Below are positions 39,747-47,306 of a DNA stretch of 64,000 nucleotides, piece after piece (positions within the stretch are counted from its first letter, which is position 1; each line of letters begins with the position of its first letter). Source of the stretch: Pelagomonas calceolata. Its lineage: Eukaryota; Sar; Pelagophyceae; Pelagomonadales; Pelagomonadaceae. The stretch is taken from contig CAKKNE010000001.1 of the NCBI GenBank assembly GCA_918797485.1, positions 5,332,001 to 5,396,000 on the forward strand. The letters run 5' to 3'. Position numbers and translations under genes: made by a program. The notes under the pieces were generated by a model. That model saw only the letters and a list, made by a program, of their open reading frames with translations. It was not told the DNA's origin and did not search any database.

Positions 39747-41948
39747 ATGGCGTGGCGTGTGCTCGCCACCGTCAGCCGCGGCTCCGCCGGCGCGAGGACG
39801 CCGCAGGGAGCACTACGCGCGTTGTCCGCGGCCCCCGCGTCCGCCGATCTAACAAGGAACATTGGTATAAGCGCACACATCGACAGCGGCAAAACCACGT
39901 TAACGGAGCGCATCCTGTACTACACCGGCCGCATCAACAACATCCATGATGTCCGAGGGAAAGATGGAGTGGGCGCAAAGATGGACTCCATGGACTTGGA
40001 GAGGGAGAAGGGCATCACCATACAGTCAGCAGCGACCCATTGCTCTTGGAACGAGAACCATATCAACATCATTGACACGCCGGGGCACGTCGACTTTACG
40101 ATTGAGGTGGAACGAGCTTTGAGGGTTTTGGACGGCGGCGTTCTCGTGTTATGTGGTGTCTCGGGCGTCCAATCGCAATCGTTAACTGTGGATCGGCAGA
40201 TGAAGCGGTATGACGTTCCGAGAGTGGCCTTCGTCAATAAGCTCGATCGAGCCGGGGCGAATCCGGACAAAGTCGTGGACCAGTTACGAGAGCAGATGGC
40301 TTTACATGCTTGTGCCGTCCAGATGCCGATTGGTCTGTCAGAAAACCATGAGGGCGTCGTGGACTTGGTTAAAAGGGTAGCGTACACCTTCAAAGGTGTG
40401 AAAGGTGAGGAGGTCGAGGAGACGGATGTACCTGCTTCATTGGTAGATGAAGTGGAAGAAAGGAGAAATACGTTGATAGAAGCGGTAGCTGATGTCGACG
40501 ATGCGCTCGCGGAGCTGTACCTCGAAGGTGACGAGATCGATGCTTCAGTGCTGACGGATGCCATCGGGCGCGCGACGAAAGCTAGAGAGTTTGTGCCGGT
40601 GTTTATGGGTTCGGCGTTCAAGAACAAGGGCGTCCAGCCCTTGCTCGATGGCGTCGTGTCGTACCTGCCGGCGCCGACGGCTCGCGAAGGGGTGTGTGCA
40701 TTGGACTTGGAGAACGATGAAGCTCCAGTACCGATCGAGTGCGATAGTGATGCACCACTCCTTGCATTAGCGTTCAAGCTGGAAGAATCTAGGTTTGGGC
40801 AATTGACGTATGTCAGGATCTACCAGGGCACGTTGAAGAAGGGCGACTACATCCAGAACGTACGAACTAGGTCAAGGACGAAAGTACCGCGCGTGGTACG
40901 GATGCACGCCGACGACATGGAGGAGATCGACGAGGCGTCGGCCGGTGATGTGGTGGCCATTTTTGGCGTGGAATGTGCTTCCATGGACTCGTTCGTTTCG
41001 GGCGAGAAGCGAGGTGAATCATCACGATTAGCTATGGCGTCGATGTACGTGCCGAGGCCTGTGATCAGTTTAGCGGTAGCGCCGAAGAAGGGCGCGCCGC
41101 CCAATGTGGTCGACGCCTTCGGCAACGCCTTGCAACGTTTTACAAGGGAGGACCCTACTCTCAGAGTACATGTCGACAATGAGTCCAAACAAACGATCAT
41201 CAGTGGCATGGGCGAGCTGCACCTAGATGTCTACGTCGAGCGGATGAAGCGCGAGTACAAGGTTGAGGTGGAGGTAGGTGAGCCCCAGGTGAATTATCGG
41301 GAGGCGATCACGCGCAAAGCTACCTTTGACTACTTACATAAAAAACAAACTGGAGGTTCGGGCCAGTATGCCAAAATCATAGGATACATCGAGCCCATTG
41401 AGGAAGAGACTTTCGAGTTTGTGAATGAGTGTGTGGGCACGAATGTACCCTCGGAATTTATACCTTCTGTCGAGAAAGGGTGTCGAGACGCGATCGCGAA
41501 GGGCGATCTCGTCGGGTTTCCCGTCGAGGGTTTGAGGGTTGTGTTGCAGGACGGGGCCGCACACGCTGTGGACAGTTCAGATCAGGCCTTCCGGGCCGCG
41601 GCGTTGTACGCCGTGAAAAGAGCCATTGGCGAGGCGGGCGCGAAAGTATTAGAACCGGTCATGGCGCTCGAAGTGAGCGCCCCGACGGAGTTCCAGGGCG
41701 ACATCATGGGCTCCATCAATCAGCGGCGGGGCATGATCACGAACAACAGTACTGATGGGGCCCAGTCGGTCATCAACGCCGACGTACCTCTGGCGCAATT
41801 ATTTGGCTATTCGACGGATATTCGTTCACAAACCCAAGGCAAGGGCGAGTTCACGATGGAGTACAAGACGCACACTTCAGTGATGCCCGACCAGCAGGCC
41901 GAGTTGGTCAAGGAGTTCCAAGCTCGACGGGCTGAGGAGAGTAAATAG
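39747..41948 (+). CDS. GFM1: mitochondrial elongation factor G1
   Basis: A 733-residue GTPase that translocates tRNA and mRNA on the mitochondrial ribosome. A presequence of about 35 residues precedes [26 protein letters not shown] (P-loop). The G2 region is [13 protein letters not shown]3 DTPGHVDF and G4 NKLDRAGA. Domain II, domain III ([19 protein letters not shown]), domain IV ([10 protein letters not shown]) and domain V ([14 protein letters not shown]) are all in place. The wording around [12 protein letters not shown] is typical of mEF-G1 rather than mEF-G2. The ATG at 39747 was preferred to the upstream TTG. Confidence 0.93.
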   Translation: MAWRVLATVSRGSAGARTPQGALRALSAAPASADLTRNIGISAHIDSGKTTLTERILYYTGRINNIHDVRGKDGVGAKMDSMDLEREKGITIQSAATHCSWNENHINIIDTPGHVDFTIEVERALRVLDGGVLVLCGVSGVQSQSLTVDRQMKRYDVPRVAFVNKLDRAGANPDKVVDQLREQMALHACAVQMPIGLSENHEGVVDLVKRVAYTFKGVKGEEVEETDVPASLVDEVEERRNTLIEAVADVDDALAELYLEGDEIDASVLTDAIGRATKAREFVPVFMGSAFKNKGVQPLLDGVVSYLPAPTAREGVCALDLENDEAPVPIECDSDAPLLALAFKLEESRFGQLTYVRIYQGTLKKGDYIQNVRTRSRTKVPRVVRMHADDMEEIDEASAGDVVAIFGVECASMDSFVSGEKRGESSRLAMASMYVPRPVISLAVAPKKGAPPNVVDAFGNALQRFTREDPTLRVHVDNESKQTIISGMGELHLDVYVERMKREYKVEVEVGEPQVNYREAITRKATFDYLHKKQTGGSGQYAKIIGYIEPIEEETFEFVNECVGTNVPSEFIPSVEKGCRDAIAKGDLVGFPVEGLRVVLQDGAAHAVDSSDQAFRAAALYAVKRAIGEAGAKVLEPVMALEVSAPTEFQGDIMGSINQRRGMITNNSTDGAQSVINADVPLAQLFGYSTDIRSQTQGKGEFTMEYKTHTSVMPDQQAELVKEFQARRAEESK

Positions 41949-42180
41949 TTTCACGTTAGTGTCTTCTGGTTGCGTTTCTGGGCCGCGTCGATGGCGTGTC
42001 AACTAGGGGTCGGCGGCCGGTCTCGGAGCCGGCGCCGGGCCCGCTACGGAAGGCGCCGCCCCCCCGCGCGCGTCGCGATCGAGCACGACGCCGACGACGA
42101 GTCCGAGGCCGCGGCACGCCATCGCCGCGCCATCCACCGAAGGTCTATTGGAGGCACATGGTTTAGACGGGGGACAGGAT

Positions 42181-43290
42181 CTATAGGGGGCCGGCGAGGT
42201 AGGGCAACACAACACCCGGGGGCAGAGCGGCGACGCGCGACGCCGCCGGCGCCCGCTGCGGCGCCTGGGGGCACTCGCGCGCTTTCCGCACCCGCACCTC
42301 GTTTAGCTTCGCAAGCGCGCGGACGACGGCGCGGTTCTGAGAAGGTAATGAACGACGCATGTCCACGCACGTCTCCAGATGACGTTCCGCCTCCACGTAG
42401 TCGCCGCGGTGGCCTAAAGCAACCCCAAGGTTCTCGTGCGAGTTCGCGACGTCACTAGTAACGGCGTCGCGGCCGAAGACCGCGCGCTGCATATTTAAAG
42501 CCCGCTTGTGGTAATCGATAGCTTCGTCGTACGCTCCATTGTAATCCGAGACCACGCCCAGGTTGCCGAGAGCCTTCGCGACGTCCGCGTCATTACCAGG
42601 GTGCATCTGGGTCAAAACCGAGAGGGCCCGTTCGTACTCATGCTTCGCCTCGCGGTAGCGGCCTCTTCTACAAAGCGCGTTGCCTAAATTGAGGCGCGCG
42701 CAGGCCGCGTCCTTGGTCTCCAACATGTTCCGATGGGCATAAATCTCGAGGGCCTCGCGGAAGCGCTCCTCCTCGCCACTCGCGATGCCTAAATCATTCA
42801 AGACCGCGGCAACATTTGGGCCGTCTTCTCCATACGATCGCTTCTCCCGTAAGGCTCGCTCCAACGTCGCCGCGGCCCTCGAATCACCACAGTTCAGCAG
42901 CGCCGCTCCCAGCGCGTGGCGCGCCGCCGGAATATAATGAGACTCCTTCCGCAGGCTCCTTTCCAAAAACTCCTCGGCGAGCGCCACGGCGCCCGCTCCT
43001 CCATAAGTTGTGAGGCAGACGCCGCAGCGCCGCCACGCGTCCACGCGCGGTTCCACAGAACGCGCCCAGCGCGCTAAACAATGAACGTGGACGTGGGCCG
43101 AGTCGCCCCTACACGCGCAGGGTGTGATTAATTCACCTTCGTCACTCAAGCAGATGCGGCAGGCCGCTCCTTGTACTGTTGGGGCTTGGGGGCTGCCTTT
43201 CTTCGGCGGCGCGGCGTCGAGCGGCCGGTAGCTCGCCTGCGGCGATGTCTTGGGGCTGCCGTAGCTGCGCCGGCGGCCGAAGATGCCCAT
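42181..43290 (-). CDS. RING-CH (MARCH-type) finger plus TPR repeats
   Basis: A 369-residue intronless gene. An N-terminal RING-CH finger has the exact C4HC3 spacing: C44, C47, C58, C60, H68, C71, C89 and C92 (CRICLSDEG to WRRCGVC). RING-CH proteins are E3 ubiquitin ligases, most of them membrane-bound. Here no transmembrane helix follows. Instead there are five or six kinesin light chain-like TPRs (AAVLNDLGIASGEEERFREAL; DVAKALGNLGVVSDYNGAYDEAI; SDVANSHENLGVALGHRGDYVEA). The TPRs may select substrates of the ligase. The start at 43290 is the only ATG upstream of the finger. Confidence 0.82.
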   Translation of the reverse strand: MGIFGRRRSYGSPKTSPQASYRPLDAAPPKKGSPQAPTVQGAACRICLSDEGELITPCACRGDSAHVHVHCLARWARSVEPRVDAWRRCGVCLTTYGGAGAVALAEEFLERSLRKESHYIPAARHALGAALLNCGDSRAAATLERALREKRSYGEDGPNVAAVLNDLGIASGEEERFREALEIYAHRNMLETKDAACARLNLGNALCRRGRYREAKHEYERALSVLTQMHPGNDADVAKALGNLGVVSDYNGAYDEAIDYHKRALNMQRAVFGRDAVTSDVANSHENLGVALGHRGDYVEAERHLETCVDMRRSLPSQNRAVVRALAKLNEVRVRKARECPQAPQRAPAASRVAALPPGVVLPYLAGPL

Positions 43291-43679
43291 TTTGGTGCGC
43301 GTTTAGGGGAATTTGCGGAAGGCACAGCCCCTCTCGATTTGGCCAGGAGAGAGCGGTTCAAGGAGCCAGGTTTTGCTATAGGCGTACTCGCGTAGAGCTC
43401 TGTGACTGAGGTTTTATGCTTTGTTGGGCTTTGCTGACATCTGAGTCTAGTGTGTCTATCATCTAAGGCTGTCTCGTTTTTGGCGGTGATTTTGCGGCTG
43501 TACGTGTGGTGCTATCCACGATAGCATCGTGTGTGAGGCCCTACGCATAGCTGTGATTCGTTTTTCGATCGCTTGCCGACTCTGCTGCCCCAGAGAGCAG
43601 CATCTCACAGGGAGCTCTCCCAGTCAGCTCAGCTGCGCGCGCCCCCGGTGCGCATCGAGACTCCCAGGAAGAAGCACAG
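43291..43679. other. divergent promoter region
   Basis: This lies between the RING-CH gene (minus) and the carrier (plus). A degenerate half palindrome (TCTAGTGTGTCTATC) lies near 43446; I do not count it as a full copy. No gene is seen. Confidence 0.4.
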
Positions 43680-44654
43680 ATGGCCCAGGACCGCTGGTAC
43701 GCGCCGGCCGTGCCCTTCGTCGCCGGCGCCGTCGCGGGCGGCACCGTCAAGACCTTCACGGCACCACTCTCTCGATCTACTATTTTACTACAGACGGCGG
43801 GCCGCAACCAACTCCAAACGAACGGTTCCGGCGCCCTGGTCCAGGCGTCGCAGTATTTGAGGCACGTGTCGACGACCGAAGGGCTGCGGAGCTTCTGGAA
43901 AGGCAATGGAGTGTCGATCCTCCAAAAGATGGCGACGACGGGCTCGAACTACTTTGTGTACGAAAGGTTGAAGGAAGCGTTGCGGTTCTGCTGGTCGTCT
44001 TCTGATGATGTGGGCTTCAAGGCGCGACTCCTGTGCGGCACGCTCGCCGGCGCCATCAACGTGACCGTGGCCTACCCTCTGGATTTAATCAGAACAAATA
44101 TCGCCTCGTCCCACGAGGCGGCGGCGCGCGGCTCGGAGTGGGCGGGCATCGTGGAGACGGCTTCATTGTTATACAAAGCGCACGGCCTTTCTGGATTCGC
44201 GCGCGGCCTGCCCGCGACGCAGCTCTGCCAGGGCGTCAATATCGGCCTCCACTTCGGCATCTACGAGACGCTGAACACGAACCCATACTATAGATCCGCC
44301 TTCGAGCGTGCGATGCCGCGGTCCTGGCGCACCGTCGACGACGACGGACGACCACGGACGTCCTTCGCCTACTCCATGGTCTGCGGCCAGTGTGCGGGGT
44401 TGGTGGCGTCTACTTTAGTGCAGCCGCTGGACCTCGTGAGAAGGCGGCAGCAGCTCCTAGGCTCGGGCGAGGGCCGCGTGAGCTTCTGGCGCGTGGCGTC
44501 GGACCTGGTGAGGATAGGCGGGGTCAAGGAGCTGTACCGGGGCCTCGCGCCGGAGCTCTGCAAGGTGTGCCTCTTCCCCGCGTCGGGCCTCAACTTCTAC
44601 GTCTACGAGCTCGTGCGCCAGGAGGTCTTTGGTGATAGGAGCGGGCGGCGGTAG
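43680..44654 (+). CDS. mitochondrial carrier family protein
   Basis: A 324-residue protein with three carrier repeats of two helices each. The signature P-x-[DE]-x2-[KR] is seen as YPLDLIR in repeat 2 and QPLDLVR in repeat 3; in repeat 1 it is altered to APLSRST. The following G-rich motifs are GLRSFWKGNGVSILQKM, GLSGFARGLPATQLCQG and GVKELYRGLAPELCKV. The pattern is closest to the adenine nucleotide, CoA or Ca-dependent ATP-Mg/Pi carriers, with no EF-hands at the N-terminus. It probably sits in the inner mitochondrial membrane. An orphan introner core lies 38 bp after the stop. Confidence 0.88.
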   Translation: MAQDRWYAPAVPFVAGAVAGGTVKTFTAPLSRSTILLQTAGRNQLQTNGSGALVQASQYLRHVSTTEGLRSFWKGNGVSILQKMATTGSNYFVYERLKEALRFCWSSSDDVGFKARLLCGTLAGAINVTVAYPLDLIRTNIASSHEAAARGSEWAGIVETASLLYKAHGLSGFARGLPATQLCQGVNIGLHFGIYETLNTNPYYRSAFERAMPRSWRTVDDDGRPRTSFAYSMVCGQCAGLVASTLVQPLDLVRRRQQLLGSGEGRVSFWRVASDLVRIGGVKELYRGLAPELCKVCLFPASGLNFYVYELVRQEVFGDRSGRR

Positions 44655-45002
44655 CTTTTTTGGCTTGTTAACTGTTTTTGTTTTTGCATATAGCGTCGAC
44701 GGCGTGTGTCCGTTGTCTTCAGCGAGCGCTCGTGACGCCGCTCGCGCTGCCCGGGTGAGCCTGTGGTGCTCCCTGAGCTGCCGCCCCGGCGCGCGTTGAT
44801 GGCTCGTCGATGGTGCGGCCCCCATGCGGTCCGAGGTGCGCGAGAGCCCTCCACGCCTGTCGCCGCGACTCCTTGCCAAGAATGAGCTGCATTAACCCGC
44901 ACCAGGTGGATGGTGAAGTTATTTCCCCGTCCAAGCTCGTCGCGCTCGGGAGGCGCCGGGCTGCCTTTGACGCTGCGAGGGCTGCCTCGGAGCGCCGAAA
45001 GC
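44655..45002. other. intergenic stretch
   Basis: It holds the orphan core GCGTCGACGGCGTG at 44693-44706. No palindrome and no gene are seen. Confidence 0.4.
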
Positions 45003-45863
45003 ATGGAGTACGGTGCCATAGATGAGCTGCCGGGCGAGGACGCGCCGCGACAGGCGAAACGGTACGCGGTGGGAGTTGTCACAGCTACCGCCCTGGTCGC
45101 CCTCGGTGCGACGTCCGCCATCCGGACGACGACGTCGCTGCGCGCCACGGCGCAGAACCCGACGGGACGGAGGGTCCAGGTCCACGCGTTCGCGGACGCC
45201 TTGTGACCCGACTGCCGCCGGCACGCGATGTCGCTGCACGACGTGATGTTGAGCAACGACGACCTGCTGGCGGCGATCGACCTGACGGTGGACTTCCACG
45301 GGAACGAAGCCTCGGTCGAGGAGCACGGGATGGTGCTGCTGGACGTGAACCGGAATCACCTCTGCGTCCAGCACGAGGCGGACCTGGACCAGACGGAGTG
45401 GTGGCCCACGGCGCACTGCATGTTCGGGTTGCAGGCCTGCCTGGATAATGATGGGTCGACCACTTGTGATCAAGCGGAGAGTGGTTCGGAGGACGACCTC
45501 ACTTTGAGTGGAGGCGAGACGGACCTCGCGAATTGCGACTGCTCGCTCGACGGCGTCACGTCCTACTGCCTCTCGAAATACACTTCGGTGGAGTGGTCCT
45601 CGCTGGACAAGACCTGCGACGTGTCGCGGCTCGCGAAGAAGTCGTCGGGCCGCGCGGCCCAGGCCGACGACGGGGCCACGCTCTGGGTCACCATCGACGG
45701 CATCAAATACACTTATGCCGAGGGCGCGGCCTACGGCGGCACGAACACGGAGGAAGGGTTCGGGGCTTGGGCCGCTCGAGTGATGGGCGTCGTGTGCCAG
45801 TCTGTGCAAAACGCGGGCCAGGCCGTGCCCGAATCGTGCGCGGGCTACTTCCCCCCGCACTAG
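45003..45863 (+). CDS. type II membrane protein with Cys-rich lumenal domain, in-frame TGA
   Basis: The first part (45003-45206) reads MEYGAIDELPGEDAPRQ, then one transmembrane helix (YAVGVVTATALVALGATSAI), and stops at TGA 45204-45206. The same frame reopens at once, with an ATG at 45228, and runs to 45863 as a Cys-rich domain (HLCVQ, AHCMFGLQACLD, NCDCSLDGVTSYCLSKY, KTCDVSRLAKKS, VVCQSVQNAGQAVPESCAGYF). A possible GT-AG intron at 45203-45253 (51 nt, in frame) would remove the stop, but its acceptor has no pyrimidine tract. Otherwise these are two genes, or a broken one. No family is recognised. Confidence 0.5.
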
Positions 45864-46299
45864 ATCGCTGCGGCGTGACGTCGAGGTCCGATGCTGATGA
45901 CGGAGCGGCACCGATACTGGTGCCGCTCCCGAGATAAACCTTTCGGGCCTTGGCGGCGCGCGCGCGGTTTCCCCTCCCCTTTGCTGTTTCTAAGGAGGAT
46001 TTGTTTTCTAATTTGGCTCTCGAACTTGCTTTCGACTCGCTAGCGGCCTGTAAGACACACTAGCAAAGCGCCGAGCGCTTTTGCGAGCGCCTTTTTGCCG
46101 CGATCCCTGGACCAGTTGCAGCCGCGACTAGACCAGAGGCGCAGTCCTTGTGTATTTTCGACGCCTGCGACGTCAGCGCCATCATCGGTGCTCGACACGC
46201 CAATTGCTCACTGACCGCGTTTAGAGAAACTCGCGGGTAACTCGCCGGACACCGCGCCGTCTGCATATAGAACTTGCCGTCGCCGTGCCGCTGTACGCC
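45864..46299. other. intergenic stretch with palindrome
   Basis: It holds an inverse palindrome at 46039-46064 and no gene. Confidence 0.5.
46039..46064 (-). promoter_or_regulatory. promoter palindrome copy 11
   Basis: GCTAGCGGC, CTGTAAGACACACTAGC; two extra bases in the centre. It lies about 236 bp upstream of the ATG at 46300. Confidence 0.7.
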
Positions 46300-47160
46300 A
46301 TGCATCACCTCCTGGCAGTGCTGAGCCTCGCGACCGCGCTCGTCGCGCCGACGCGGCGCCAGACAACTCGCCTCCGCGCCGCGTCGCTCGAGAAGAAGGG
46401 CGACGATTATATTTTTGAGGACATCGCGAAGAACTTGGGAAAAGGAGACCAGGACCGCCTGTACCAGTACCAACTGGAGCTCGCCGAGCGCTACGGCGAG
46501 GACAAGATCGGTCGCGCGGCGCCGCCGCCGAAGCCCAAGAAACCGAAGCAGGGGGGCACCGTAGTCGTCGAGGCCGTGACGACGACGCCGAGGACGAAGG
46601 CCGTCGTCGCACCGCGCAACTCCAAACTCCGCTGGCGAGGCCTCGTGTGCGGCGCCGCGGTGGCGTTGTTTTTGACGCCTGGGTTTTTGGAGTACTTGAT
46701 CAGCGTCCGGACGAAGGCGCTCGCCCTCGAGAAGTCGCTCGAGGCGCTCTTATTAGCAGTGGCGGCGCCGGCGACGGACGCGCTCTCCGCTGCGTGCGGC
46801 GCCGCCGCGCCCATCTGCGCATCGGCCTACGGCTCCGTCGCCGCCACCGCGGCCGGTGCGTATGGTGCGGCCGCGCCCGCCTGCGCCAAGGCTTGTAGTA
46901 GCGTCGGCGCGGCGGCGTCGTCGGCCTGCGGCGGCATCTCGGCGGCGGCCGGATCGGCCTCCGCCTCTCTTGCACCGCTCGCGGCCAAGGTTGGCTCGGC
47001 CGTGGGTTCAGCGTACAGTAGCGTCTCCGCGACCAAGGTCGGCGCTGCGGTGACGAGCGGCGTCGCCAAGGCGAGTGCGCGGGTCGGACCGCCCCTGGCC
47101 CGCGTCTGGAGTTTCTTGGTCAATTGGAAGGGATTGATCTTCTGGCGACCTGGAAATTAA
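46300..47160 (+). CDS. Ala-rich membrane protein, possibly plastid-targeted
   Basis: A 286-residue protein from the ATG at 46300. The N-terminus is a signal peptide (HHLLAVLSLATALVA) followed by a Thr/Arg-rich stretch (PTRRQTTRLRAAS) that looks like a transit peptide, though the +1 residue is not Phe. A charged domain (DYIFEDIAKNLGKGDQDRLYQYQLELAERYGED) comes next, then one hydrophobic helix (GLVCGAAVALFLTPGFLEYLI). A long Ala/Ser/Gly/Cys-rich tail follows with repeats such as SAACGAAAPICASAYGSVAA and AAAPACAKACSSVGAAASS. No family is recognised. The repeats suggest an amphipathic or structural tail. Confidence 0.6.
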   Translation: MHHLLAVLSLATALVAPTRRQTTRLRAASLEKKGDDYIFEDIAKNLGKGDQDRLYQYQLELAERYGEDKIGRAAPPPKPKKPKQGGTVVVEAVTTTPRTKAVVAPRNSKLRWRGLVCGAAVALFLTPGFLEYLISVRTKALALEKSLEALLLAVAAPATDALSAACGAAAPICASAYGSVAATAAGAYGAAAPACAKACSSVGAAASSACGGISAAAGSASASLAPLAAKVGSAVGSAYSSVSATKVGAAVTSGVAKASARVGPPLARVWSFLVNWKGLIFWRPGN

Positions 47161-47306
47161 TGTTATTTAGTTGTATTTAATCACCAACGAGTCATGTTGC
47201 GACCCGTACCAGGAGATTGCTGTGCTTTTGGCACTCCGTTGCTATTCACAGCATTTGTAGAACAGTGAAGCACTGCCATTGCGAAAAAAGCTGCTGCGCT
47301 GTTCAC

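Noticed and set aside
41950-41975. A palindrome-like ACGTTAGTGTCTTCTGG after the mEF-G1 stop
   Set aside because: Only one arm and part of the centre match, and it lies between convergent genes, unlike all good copies.
43441-43470. TCTAGTGTGTCTATC between the RING-CH and carrier genes
   Set aside because: It has the half motif only; the second arm is missing. It may be a decayed copy, but I did not count it.
44919-45911. A 330-codon minus-strand frame opposite the membrane protein at 45003
   Set aside because: Composition is typical of an antisense shadow, and the Cys-rich plus-strand product is more convincing.
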